This document shows positions 8,418 to 16,586 of a DNA stretch of 62,518 bases, piece after piece. The notes beneath the pieces are model-generated. The model was given only the letters and a program-made list of their open reading frames with translations. It searched no databases and was not told the DNA's origin. The DNA lies in contig DAVZID010000012.1 in NCBI GenBank assembly GCA_052273485.1, positions 1-62,518 of the forward strand. The letters are read 5' to 3'. The position numbers and the translations under genes are program-made. Numbering within the stretch: position 1 is the first letter of the stretch; the number at the start of each line of letters is the position of its first letter. This DNA is from Anthropogastromicrobium sp052273485. GTDB taxonomy: Bacteria > Bacillota > Clostridia > Lachnospirales > Lachnospiraceae.

Positions 8418-11354
8418 ATGGCAAAACTGAACATCCATGATTTAGCCAAGGAATTAAAGAGAGAAGAAAGTGAAATTATCAGCTTATGTTCCAGCAAGGG
8501 CATGAGCGGAGTGACAAGAGCAACCATGCTTCAGGATACCATGGTAGAGGAAGTAAGAAAGGCATTCAAGAAGCCAGCAGATTCCTCTGACAAGGAGAAT
8601 GGCTCCGATAAGGACGGCGCTCCAAAGAAGAAGCTTCGTCTGTTATTCCATCCGGAAAACAGCACAAAGCCAATCTCAAAGAAGAAGCGTCCAGATGGTG
8701 CAAAGAAGCCGGAAGGTGAAAAGGCAGAAAAGTCTGCTGAGAAGCAGGAGAAGACTTCTGAGAAAACAGAGGCAGCAAAGCCTGCAGAGAAGGCACAGGA
8801 GACGGCAAAGACTGAGGCACCAAAGGAGACTATGACAAGAGAAAATACAAAGAACGACAGATCCGATTCCAGACCGACAAACGATGGAAACAGAAGAGAT
8901 AATTCCAGACGTGACGGCAGAGATGGTGGAAGACGTGACGGCGGAAATGGTCAGGGTGGCCAAAGACGCGAGGGTGGCTATGGCTCCAGAGATGGTCAAA
9001 GACGTGACGGTGGAAACGGTCAGGGTGGCCAAAGACGCGAAGGCGGCTACGGTTCCAGAGACGGTCAAAGACGTGACGGCGGAAATGGCCAGGGTAACGG
9101 TCAGAGACGCGAGGGCGGCTATGGCACTAGAGACGGTCAAAGACGTGACGGTGGAAACGGTCAGGGTGGCCAGAGAAGAGAAGGCGGCTACGGCTCCAGA
9201 GATGGTCAGAGAAGAGAAGGCGGTTACAATCAGGGCAATGGCGCAAGACGCGAGGGCGGCTATGGCAATGGCCAGGGCGGTCAGAGAAGAGAAGGCGGTT
9301 ATGGCCAGGGTGGTCCAAGACGTGACGGCGGAAATGGTCAGGGCAGCTACGGCGCAAGACGTGATGGCCAAAGAGGTGCAAGAACCGAGAGAGAAAATCT
9401 TGACTCCATGGGAACCGGAATGACCAAGAGCGAGGCAAGAGGCGGCAAGGGTCTGAACAAAAAGGAGCGCGAGATTCGCGAGAAGGAAAGACAGAATCAG
9501 GAGAAGAACTCCAGATTTACCGAGAATACACGCAACATCTCCAAGATGAAGCAGAACAACAAGAAGCCAGAGGTTCAGCCGAAGGAGGAAGAGGATGATG
9601 GAATCAAGACAATCACCATTCCAGAGACCTTAACACTGGCAGAGTTAGCAGAGGCAATGAAGCAGCAGCCGGCAGCACTCGTAAAGGCACTCTTTATGAA
9701 GGGCACTATGATGACGATCAATGCTGAGCTGACATTCGAGCAGGCTGAGGAGATTGCACTTGAGTTCAACTACATCTGCGAGAAGGAAGAAAAGGTTGAT
9801 GTAATTGAGGAACTGCTTCGTGAGGAAGATGATCCGGAAGAAACTAAGGTTTCCAGACCTCCGGTAGTCTGCGTAATGGGTCACGTTGACCATGGTAAGA
9901 CATCCCTTCTGGATGCAATTCGTTCCACCAACGTAATCGCAAGAGAGGCCGGCGGAATCACACAGCACATTGGTGCATATATGGTTAAGTGCAACGGACA
10001 GGACATCACCTTCCTTGATACACCAGGTCACGAGGCATTTACTGCAATGCGTATGCGTGGTGCACAGGCAACCGATATTGCAGTACTCGTTGTCGCAGCA
10101 GACGATGGTGTTATGCCACAGACCATCGAGGCAATCAACCATGCAAAGGCAGCTGGCGTTGATATCATCGTAGCAGTCAACAAGATTGATAAGCCGAGCG
10201 CAAACATCGAGCGTGTTAAGCAGGAGCTTTCCGAGTATGAGCTCGTTGCTGAGGACTGGGGTGGTCAGACCATCTTTGTTCCAGTATCTGCTAAGACACA
10301 TGAAGGAATTGACACCTTGCTCGAGATGATCCTTCTGGATGCAGAGATGAAGGATTTAAAGGCAAACCCGAACCGTAAGGCAAGAGGTCTTGTCATTGAG
10401 GCACAGCTCGATAAGGGTCGTGGACCAGTTGCTACCATTCTGGTTCAGAAGGGTACGCTCCATGTTGGTGACAATGTGGCAGCAGGTTCCTGCTATGGTA
10501 AGGTTCGTGCAATGATCGACGATAAGGGCCGCAGAGTAAAGGAAGCAACCCCGTCTATGCCAGTTGAGATTCTTGGTCTGAATGACGTTCCGAACGCAGG
10601 TGAGATTTTTGTCTGCACCGAGAACGAGAAGGAAGCAAGAAACTTCGCTGAAACCTTCATCAAGGAGAACAGAGAAAAGCTTTTGGCTGATACCAAGACA
10701 CAGCTTACTCTTGATAGCTTAAATTCTCAGATCAAGGAGGGTAACTTAAAGGAACTTAACCTTATCGTTAAGGCAGATGTTCAGGGTTCTGTTGAGGCGG
10801 TAAAGCAGTCTCTTTTGAAGCTATCCAATGAGGAAGTTGTTGTTAAGATCATCCATAGCGGTGTTGGTGCAATCAATGAGTCTGATGTATCTTTGGCATC
10901 TGCATCTAACGCAATCATCATCGGATTTAACATTCGCCCAGATGCAATGGCAAAGTCCGTAGCAGAGCGTGAGAAGGTTGAGATCCGTCTGTATCGCGTC
11001 ATCTATCAGGCAATCGCTGATGTAGAGGCTGCTATGAAGGGTATGCTTGACCCAATCTATGAGGAGAAGGTAATCGGACACGCACAGGTTCGTCAGATCT
11101 TCAAGGCATCTGGTGTCGGCAACATTGCCGGTTCCTATGTAACCGATGGTCTATTCCAGAGAGGCTGCAAGATCCGTATCACCAGAGATGGCGAGCAGAT
11201 CTACGAGGGCGCTTTGGCATCCTTAAAGCGTTTCAAGGACGATGTAAAGGAAGTAAAGGAAGGCTACGAGTGTGGTCTTGTATTTGAGAAGTTCAATGAT
11301 ATTCAGGTTGATGATATCGTAGAGGCTTATATCATGGAAGAAGTTCCGAGATAA
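8418..11354 (+). CDS. infB: Translation initiation factor IF-2 with Arg-Gly repeat domain
   Basis: GTPase that positions initiator fMet-tRNA on the 30S subunit and promotes 50S joining. The parts are a short IF2-N module (about 1-55), a Lys/Glu/Ala-rich linker, an Arg-Gly-Asp-Asn repeat region (about 158-323), a second IF2-N module (about 400-450), the G domain with GHVDHGKT at 488-495 plus DTPGHE and NKID motifs, then domains II, III and the fMet-tRNA-binding C-terminal domain. At 978 residues it is long for the family, and the extra length is the repeat region. The conserved C-terminal half is intact, so the gene is functional. Confidence 0.97.
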   Translation: MAKLNIHDLAKELKREESEIISLCSSKGMSGVTRATMLQDTMVEEVRKAFKKPADSSDKENGSDKDGAPKKKLRLLFHPENSTKPISKKKRPDGAKKPEGEKAEKSAEKQEKTSEKTEAAKPAEKAQETAKTEAPKETMTRENTKNDRSDSRPTNDGNRRDNSRRDGRDGGRRDGGNGQGGQRREGGYGSRDGQRRDGGNGQGGQRREGGYGSRDGQRRDGGNGQGNGQRREGGYGTRDGQRRDGGNGQGGQRREGGYGSRDGQRREGGYNQGNGARREGGYGNGQGGQRREGGYGQGGPRRDGGNGQGSYGARRDGQRGARTERENLDSMGTGMTKSEARGGKGLNKKEREIREKERQNQEKNSRFTENTRNISKMKQNNKKPEVQPKEEEDDGIKTITIPETLTLAELAEAMKQQPAALVKALFMKGTMMTINAELTFEQAEEIALEFNYICEKEEKVDVIEELLREEDDPEETKVSRPPVVCVMGHVDHGKTSLLDAIRSTNVIAREAGGITQHIGAYMVKCNGQDITFLDTPGHEAFTAMRMRGAQATDIAVLVVAADDGVMPQTIEAINHAKAAGVDIIVAVNKIDKPSANIERVKQELSEYELVAEDWGGQTIFVPVSAKTHEGIDTLLEMILLDAEMKDLKANPNRKARGLVIEAQLDKGRGPVATILVQKGTLHVGDNVAAGSCYGKVRAMIDDKGRRVKEATPSMPVEILGLNDVPNAGEIFVCTENEKEARNFAETFIKENREKLLADTKTQLTLDSLNSQIKEGNLKELNLIVKADVQGSVEAVKQSLLKLSNEEVVVKIIHSGVGAINESDVSLASASNAIIIGFNIRPDAMAKSVAEREKVEIRLYRVIYQAIADVEAAMKGMLDPIYEEKVIGHAQVRQIFKASGVGNIAGSYVTDGLFQRGCKIRITRDGEQIYEGALASLKRFKDDVKEVKEGYECGLVFEKFNDIQVDDIVEAYIMEEVPR
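8893..9385 (+). repeat. In-gene tandem repeats encoding an RGG-like domain of IF-2
   Basis: Imperfect repeats of roughly 20 codons alternate RREGGYG(S/T)RDGQ and RRDGGNGQGGQ units. I count seven RREGGY and five RRDGGNGQG occurrences. The nucleotide repeats are close enough (for example the ggtcaaagacgtgacgg unit recurs) that slippage or recombination could change copy number. Low codon variety here also creates long spurious open frames on both strands. Confidence 0.92.
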
Positions 11355-11368
11355 GCAGAACAAAAACC

Positions 11369-11399
11369 AAAAGCCATGGCAGCGATGTCATGGCTTTTT
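11369..11399 (+). terminator. Terminator-like hairpin after infB
   Basis: A perfect 10-bp stem (aaaagccatg/catggctttt) is followed by five T residues, 15 bases after the infB stop. It probably stops part of the transcription within the operon, lowering expression of rbfA and the genes after it. Confidence 0.75.
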
Positions 11400-11422
11400 A
11401 GGAATTTTAGGAATTAGAAATT

Positions 11423-11436
11423 ACCCGGTAGGTTAT
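11423..11436 (+). repeat. Short intergenic repeat, inverted copy of one near 13909
   Basis: The 14-base sequence acccggtaggttat here is the exact reverse complement of 13909-13922, and partly of 13877-13888. A GC-rich hairpin (ggtgccg/cggcacc, about 11444-11460) follows. The role is unknown. Confidence 0.7.
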
Positions 11437-11501
11437 CTCGGGTGGTGCCGTCTCGGCACCATCTAAGTAATGAAACGATATCGGCAGATTAAGGAGAAAA
11501 C

Positions 11502-11900
11502 ATGCGTAAAAATAGTATTAAAAACATTAGAATCAACGCTGAGGTTCAGAGAGAACTCAGCCGTATTATCCAGCAGGAAATCAAGGATCCAAGAATCCAT
11601 CCAATGACAACCGTTGTTATGGCAGAAGTAACGCCAGATTTAAAGTATTGCAAGGCTTATATCAGCGTTTTAGGAAATGAGGAAGCACAAAAGAGCACAA
11701 TGGAAGGCTTAAAGAATGCAAAGCCATATATCAGAAGAATGCTTGCATCCTCTGTCAATCTTAGAAATACCCCAGAGCTGACCTTTGTGTTAGACCAGTC
11801 CATCGAGTATGGTGTTCATATGACCGGACTGATTGATGAGGTCGCAAGTGAGCTTGCAGCCAAGGAACCAGCAGAAAGCTCTGAGGGGAAGGAGGCATAA
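11502..11900 (+). CDS. rbfA: Ribosome-binding factor A
   Basis: Late-stage 30S maturation factor that binds near helix 1 of 16S rRNA and is important for growth in the cold. The single KH-like fold is evident from the family pattern: QRELSRIIQQEIKDPRI, then VTVVMAEVTPDLKYCKAYISVLG and the AKPYIRRMLASSVNLRNTPELTFVLDQSIEYG region. 132 residues, normal length. A strong AAGGAG site precedes the ATG. nrnA starts 3 bases after the stop. Confidence 0.95.
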   Translation: MRKNSIKNIRINAEVQRELSRIIQQEIKDPRIHPMTTVVMAEVTPDLKYCKAYISVLGNEEAQKSTMEGLKNAKPYIRRMLASSVNLRNTPELTFVLDQSIEYGVHMTGLIDEVASELAAKEPAESSEGKEA

Positions 11901-11903
11901 GCC

Positions 11904-12881
11904 ATGGAAAAACGCCCGAATAATACAATCGAGGAACTTCGCGCCGAATTTGCAACCGTCAGAAAGACAGCTATTGTTGGTCATCTTCACCCAGACGGAG
12001 ACTGCATTTCCTCCTGTTTGTCCTTATATCACTATCTAAAAGACAATTATGGCTATGAGGCAGACGTGTATTTAGAGCCATATCCAGCTGCCTTCAACAT
12101 GCTTCCGGGGACTGAGATTATCCGCCATGAATTTGAGCCACAGGTATATGATGTGGTGTACGCCCTTGACTGTGCAGATGCAGACCGCATTGGCACCGGA
12201 AGAGAGCTGTTTGACACGGCAAAGAAGCGTGTTATGATTGATCATCACATCAGCAATCCAATCTTTGGCGATGTGAATTATGTACAGGGACAGATCGGTT
12301 CTGCTTGTGAGGTACTTTATACCATCTTCGAGGAGGACAAGATTGGCTACAATACTGCAATGTGTCTGTACACTGGAATGGTTCACGATACTGGTGTATT
12401 TCAGTATTCAAATGTCACACCAGATACCATGAACCGCGCAGCAAAGCTGATCGCATTTGGCATTCCGTTCACGGATTTGATTCAGAAGACCTTCTATGAG
12501 AAAGGATTTGACGAGGCAAAGGCAAGCGCGTATGCCATTTCAAAGGCAGAGCAGCTGCTTGATGGTTTCCTCGTATGGTCTTATATTACAGCAGAGGAAA
12601 TGGAGCGCTTCCATGTTACTTCCTCTGAGTTAGATAGTGTAGTAAGTGAGCTTCGCAATATTCGCGGCGTAGATGTTGCCGTATTTTTATATGAAATAGA
12701 GCCGGGTGTTTATAAGTGTAGCTTCCGCTCCAATCACGTAGTAAATGTCAGTGCATTGGCTGTTACCTTTGGCGGAGGTGGTCATGTGCGCGCATCGGGC
12801 TGTACTTTCTATAATCAGAAGCCGGAAGAGATTATTACAGAAATTGTAAATCGGATTCCGAAGGAGGATTATGCAGGCTGA
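11904..12881 (+). CDS. nrnA: DHH-family nanoRNase / pAp phosphatase (NrnA)
   Basis: Manganese-dependent phosphoesterase that degrades 2-5-nt RNAs and, in several bacteria, converts 3'-phosphoadenosine 5'-phosphate to AMP. DHH motifs seen in order: HLHPDGDCISS near residue 32, ALDCADADRIG, and the name-giving DHHISN. The C-terminal DHHA1 domain has GGGGHVRASGC. At 325 residues it is full length. Position between rbfA and truB is conserved in Firmicutes. Its 3' end overlaps truB by 11 bases. Confidence 0.93.
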   Translation: MEKRPNNTIEELRAEFATVRKTAIVGHLHPDGDCISSCLSLYHYLKDNYGYEADVYLEPYPAAFNMLPGTEIIRHEFEPQVYDVVYALDCADADRIGTGRELFDTAKKRVMIDHHISNPIFGDVNYVQGQIGSACEVLYTIFEEDKIGYNTAMCLYTGMVHDTGVFQYSNVTPDTMNRAAKLIAFGIPFTDLIQKTFYEKGFDEAKASAYAISKAEQLLDGFLVWSYITAEEMERFHVTSSELDSVVSELRNIRGVDVAVFLYEIEPGVYKCSFRSNHVVNVSALAVTFGGGGHVRASGCTFYNQKPEEIITEIVNRIPKEDYAG

Positions 12882-13803
12882 GCATTATAATGGACTGATC
12901 GCAGTATGGAAGGAGCGCGGCTATACCTCACATGATGTAGTGGCAAAGCTGCGCGGCATCCTTCATCAGAAGCGAATCGGCCACACCGGAACACTCGACC
13001 CACAGGCAGAGGGAGTGCTTGCTGTTGGTCTTGGTCTTGGAACAAAGACCTTTGATTTGTTGCCAGATCATTGGAAAACCTACGAGGCAGAGGTGACCTT
13101 TGGTATTCAAACAGACACTGAAGACATCTGGGGAACAATCCTGCAAACACAAAACGTCTCTTATACACCTGAGCAAATCACACAGGCAATCGGTTCCTTC
13201 GAAGGTACTTATAACCAAGTACCACCGATGTATTCTGCAAAGAAAATTGACGGAAAAAAACTATACCAGCTCGCACGAGAGGGAAAAACTGTCGAGCGAA
13301 AGGCTGTGCCAGTCACATTAAAGGATATCCAAGTCTTATCCGTAATAGGCAACAAGGCACGTTTTCTCGTCACCTGCTCCGCCGGAACCTATATCCGTAC
13401 ACTTTGCGTTGATATCGGAAAAATGCTTGGCTGTGAGGCTTGTATGAGCAGCTTAACACGTATAATGGCAGGCGGCTTTTCAAAAGAGCAGGCGCTTACG
13501 CTTGATGAGATCAAAGCCCTTGTCGATCATAACCAGCTCGAAGAGCGTATCATTACTATTGACAGTGCTCTGGGGCATTTCCCAAAGGTAACAGCGTCCA
13601 ACGAGTTTGAAAAACAGCTCAAAAATGGAAATGCGATCGGAACCAATTCTGTTTCAAGTTTGCCAGAGGCAGCTACAGATACGAGAGTACGCTTGTATTT
13701 AAATAATAATGAAGAGGGTGAATTCATAGGTGTCTATCGTCTTGATCTAGAAAATAAACTTTTTAAGCCTGTAAAAATTTTCTATAGGAATGAAATCCTA
13801 TAG
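12871..13803 (+). CDS. truB: tRNA pseudouridine(55) synthase
   Basis: Converts U55 in the T-loop of tRNAs to pseudouridine. The catalytic aspartate is Asp43 in GTLDPQAEGVL. KIGHTGT-like and YIRTLC motifs and the C-terminal extension are present; 310 residues. Start ATG 12871 lies inside the end of nrnA behind AAGGAGG, so translation is probably coupled. The 3' third is richer in A and T than the 5' half. Confidence 0.95.
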   Translation: MQAEHYNGLIAVWKERGYTSHDVVAKLRGILHQKRIGHTGTLDPQAEGVLAVGLGLGTKTFDLLPDHWKTYEAEVTFGIQTDTEDIWGTILQTQNVSYTPEQITQAIGSFEGTYNQVPPMYSAKKIDGKKLYQLAREGKTVERKAVPVTLKDIQVLSVIGNKARFLVTCSAGTYIRTLCVDIGKMLGCEACMSSLTRIMAGGFSKEQALTLDEIKALVDHNQLEERIITIDSALGHFPKVTASNEFEKQLKNGNAIGTNSVSSLPEAATDTRVRLYLNNNEEGEFIGVYRLDLENKLFKPVKIFYRNEIL

Positions 13804-13876
13804 AGAGTAAGCGAAAAACTTTGATTTTTATAAAAATGTATTATCGGGACAATAGGGGTATGTAGTGGCCCCTTTG

Positions 13877-13922
13877 TAACCTACCGGGAGGGCATCCCAC
13901 TCATCTTCATAACCTACCGGGT
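13877..13922 (+). repeat. Two direct copies of a short intergenic repeat
   Basis: taacctaccggg occurs at 13877-13888 and again at 13910-13921. The second copy, extended to ataacctaccgggt (13909-13922), is the exact reverse complement of 11423-11436. The 143-base gap between truB and ribF also has a ggggtatgtagtggcccc hairpin at about 13854-13872. I see no convincing promoter there. Confidence 0.7.
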
Positions 13923-13946
13923 AAAATAAAGAAAAGGAGACAAAAG

Positions 13947-14915
13947 ATGCAGGTAATTTGCAATACAGAGGATTTTCAAATCACAGAGAAGACCGCAGTC
14001 ACACTCGGCAAATTCGATGGAATCCATAAGGGGCATCAGCGTCTTCTAAATGCCTTACTTGAAAAGAAAAAGCAGGGCCTAAAGACTGTAGTATTCACTT
14101 TCTTCGTGCCACCGACTCCAGGGCGTGAAGACGTTCGCCAGCTGACACCAAACGACGAGAAAAAAGAATTTCTTGAATCCTATGGAATCGACTACCTAAT
14201 TGAATATCCATTTACCGAAAAGGTACGTCACACCGATCCACGAGTATTCGTGCAGAACATTTTGTGTAAAAAAATTGGTGCAGCCTTTGTTGCAGCAGGA
14301 CCTGATTTTTGCTTTGGCTACGAACGAAAAGGAAATGTCGCACTTTTAAAACAAATGTCTCATGAATGTGGATATGAGTTTCAGGTGTTTGACAAGGTTT
14401 CTTACAAAGGTGAGCCAATCAGCAGCAGCCGTGTCCGCGAAGCCATCGGTGAGGGGCATATGGAAGACGCCATGGATATGCTTGGCCGACCATTTTCCAT
14501 TGAGGGGACGGTGATTCATGGAAAATCAATTGGCCATACGATTGGATTTGCGACAATGAACCTTGCATGGCCAAGTGAAAAACTGCTCGTTCCAGTTGGT
14601 GTTTATTTTTCAAAAGTGCAGATTGCAGGAAAATCCTATGCGGCCATTACAAATGTTGGTCATCGTCCCACCATTGAAAAAGATGCCACAAAATCTGATT
14701 TACTTTTAGAGGCCCATCTGCTACAATATAGCCAAATGGCGTATGGGGAAACAATAGAGGTAACGTTCTTTCACTATGAGAGGCCAGAGGTGCGTTTTTC
14801 AGGTCTTGATGCACTGAAAGAGCAGCTAAAAAAGGATTCCCTTGCATGCGTTACTTATTTTGAAGAGAGGGGAAACGATGGAAAACAGGAAGGATTCAGC
14901 AAAGAAAAAGCATAA
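13947..14915 (+). CDS. ribF: Bifunctional riboflavin kinase / FAD synthetase
   Basis: Makes FMN from riboflavin and then FAD. The N-terminal FMN adenylyltransferase domain has the nucleotide-binding GKFDGIHKGH motif at about residues 23-32 and ISSSRVREAI. The C-terminal riboflavin kinase domain starts near 180. Its usual GFPTANL motif reads GFATMNL here (Ala202-Thr203-Met204-Asn205): the metal/ATP-contacting Thr and the Asn remain, the Pro and Ala do not. 322 residues. The last 38 bases overlap the next gene. Confidence 0.93.
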   Translation: MQVICNTEDFQITEKTAVTLGKFDGIHKGHQRLLNALLEKKKQGLKTVVFTFFVPPTPGREDVRQLTPNDEKKEFLESYGIDYLIEYPFTEKVRHTDPRVFVQNILCKKIGAAFVAAGPDFCFGYERKGNVALLKQMSHECGYEFQVFDKVSYKGEPISSSRVREAIGEGHMEDAMDMLGRPFSIEGTVIHGKSIGHTIGFATMNLAWPSEKLLVPVGVYFSKVQIAGKSYAAITNVGHRPTIEKDATKSDLLLEAHLLQYSQMAYGETIEVTFFHYERPEVRFSGLDALKEQLKKDSLACVTYFEERGNDGKQEGFSKEKA

Positions 14916-16191
14916 AGGCTCCGGCAATGGACTTTTGATTGCAGCTGTACTGTTAACGATACTGTTTCTGGCGGGCGTTATGAGCCTCGGAGCCCTGTAT
15001 TACTTAGAAAAAAATAGGGCAAAGCCGCAAACCGTTCCACCAAAGGTTACAGAGGCTGCTGCAACAGTAGATGCCAGTCCAGCGGAAACGAAGACAGAAG
15101 CAACGACAAAGGAAGCAGATACAAAAAGCAATTCGCAAGGGGAAACGATTTCACAAGAAGAACAGAGTGAAGAACCATCGAAAACAGAGATGGAAAGCGA
15201 ATCAGAGCTAGTGATGTCTTCTAAGTCAGAAGAATCGGCAAGTGAAAACGAATCGGAGTCGTCTGAGGAAGTGTCATCTGAGGAGGAGAGCACCGAAGAG
15301 GAATCCACTGAGAGCGAAGAGATCCGCAAGGCAAAGGAAGCGGTTCTTGATAAGTATACGAATCTCGGTATGATTACTGGTGTACGCAACTATTTAAATA
15401 TGAGAAAAGGCCCGTCAACGGACTATGAGATCTGCGGCGTTATTTTCAAAAATTGTGCGGTTGAGATCTTAGAGGAGAAGGATGGCTGGATGAAGATCGA
15501 GTCTGGCGGTGCGACTGGCTATGTTTCTGCCGAGTATGTCACGACAGGAGAAAAAGCAAGAAAGCTTGCCCTTTCTAGTATGAAGTACATGGCAGAGATT
15601 TTGACCGATTCCGTCGATGCACTGTATGAGCCAAAGGAAGGTGCAGATGTAATCACGACCTTCTTTAAGGGCGAACGCTATGACATTAATGGAGAGACAA
15701 AGAACTGGGTCGAGATCGAAGCCGTTACGGAGCTGTCTGGCTATGTAAAGCGTGAGACCGTTTACACTGGCTATTTCCTCGACGAGGCAATTTATTTCTC
15801 ACTCGATGGTGTGTCTGAGACACGTCAGAATTTAATTCGAAAGGCATTTGAGTATTATGGCGGCACCTATGTTTGGGGTGGCAAGGAACTGACCCCAGAG
15901 GGCGGTGTAGACTGCTCTGGCTACACGATGTGTCTGTATCGAATGTTTGGTGTATCACTTCCGGAGTTTTCTGGCGCGCAGGCAGAGGTCGGTGTCACGG
16001 TCGATGAGGATACGATTCGCCCGGGCGATCTGATTTTCTATGTTGGTCGATACCCGGGTGTGATCGGTCACGTTGCGATCTACATCGGAAATGGCAAGAT
16101 TATCCATGCAGCATCCGAGTCAAAGGGCATCTGCGTCAGCAGTTGGAAATACGGACCACCTGTCGTCATGAAAAATGTGATGGGAGATTAA
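14878..16191 (+). CDS. Membrane-anchored SH3b-NlpC/P60 cell-wall endopeptidase, second copy
   Basis: Same plan as the gene at 4601: a basic N-terminus, one membrane segment (about 17-42), a long Ser/Glu linker (about 50-150), two SH3-like domains (the second degenerate) and a C-terminal NlpC/P60 peptidase. The triad is Cys346 (GGVDCSGY), His398 (IGHVAIYIG) and His410 (IIHAA). I start it at ATG 14878, behind GAGAGGGGAAACG; the open frame begins 12 codons earlier without a ribosome site. The start lies inside ribF. The two proteins look like old paralogues, diverged in linker and SH3 parts. 437 residues. Confidence 0.87.
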   Translation: MENRKDSAKKKHKGSGNGLLIAAVLLTILFLAGVMSLGALYYLEKNRAKPQTVPPKVTEAAATVDASPAETKTEATTKEADTKSNSQGETISQEEQSEEPSKTEMESESELVMSSKSEESASENESESSEEVSSEEESTEEESTESEEIRKAKEAVLDKYTNLGMITGVRNYLNMRKGPSTDYEICGVIFKNCAVEILEEKDGWMKIESGGATGYVSAEYVTTGEKARKLALSSMKYMAEILTDSVDALYEPKEGADVITTFFKGERYDINGETKNWVEIEAVTELSGYVKRETVYTGYFLDEAIYFSLDGVSETRQNLIRKAFEYYGGTYVWGGKELTPEGGVDCSGYTMCLYRMFGVSLPEFSGAQAEVGVTVDEDTIRPGDLIFYVGRYPGVIGHVAIYIGNGKIIHAASESKGICVSSWKYGPPVVMKNVMGD

Positions 16192-16201
16192 GAAAAAACC
16201 T

Positions 16202-16230
16202 TTGACAAAGAGAAAATTATGTGCTAGTAT
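16202..16230 (+). promoter_or_regulatory. Promoter of rpsO
   Basis: Perfect TTGACA (16202-16207), a 17-base spacer and TAGTAT (16225-16230). It lies just after the stop of the P60 gene and 90 bases before rpsO. Confidence 0.78.
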
Positions 16231-16235
16231 ATCAC

Positions 16236-16300
16236 ATGTGTGCGCCATGCCCCAGCAACAGGATACTCCAACCATTGCCTGGGCAGAGGTCAGAATAAAA
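16236..16300 (+). promoter_or_regulatory. Possible S15 autoregulatory leader
   Basis: Between the promoter and the rpsO ribosome site the leader can form a stem from tgccccag (about 16247) and cctgggca (about 16277). S15 commonly represses its own translation by binding such 5' leaders in bacteria. I cannot show the specific Rfam-type fold by eye. Confidence 0.4.
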
Positions 16301-16319
16301 ATATTAGGAGGAACTAATA

Positions 16320-16586
16320 ATGATTTCCAAGGAAAAGAAAGCTGAAATTATCGCTGCTTACGGCAGAACACCAGAGGACACCGGATCACCGGAGGTTCAG
16401 ATCGCTATTTTAACAGCACGTATCGCTGAGCTGACCGCTCATCTGCAGAGCAACCCGAAGGATCATCATTCCAGAAGAGGTCTGCTGATGATGGTAGGAC
16501 AGAGAAGAGGTATGCTGGACTACTTAAAGAGCAAGGATATCGAGGCTTACCGTACCTTAATCGAGAAGTTAGGTATCAGAAAGTAA
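16320..16586 (+). CDS. rpsO: 30S ribosomal protein S15
   Basis: Primary 16S rRNA-binding protein of the 30S platform and part of bridge B4. The 88 residues show the family hallmarks TGSPEVQIAILTARI, HHSRRGLLMMVGQRR and the C-terminal LGIRK. A strong TTAGGAGG site precedes the ATG. It is followed by pnp, the classical pairing, but here separated by a long palindromic repeat. Confidence 0.98.
   Translation: MISKEKKAEIIAAYGRTPEDTGSPEVQIAILTARIAELTAHLQSNPKDHHSRRGLLMMVGQRRGMLDYLKSKDIEAYRTLIEKLGIRK

Noticed and set aside
8676..9423. Long open frames (179-231 residues) on both strands across infB
   Set aside because: They mirror the IF-2 repeat region, give Thr/Ala/Ser or Arg/Ala monotonous proteins, and lack ribosome sites. 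They are by-products of biased repetitive codons.
11438..11465. T-box-like sequence gggtggtgccg before rbfA
   Set aside because: The conserved accgcg part of the T-box is missing, the upstream specifier stems are absent, and rbfA is not an amino-acid gene. It is just a small GC hairpin.
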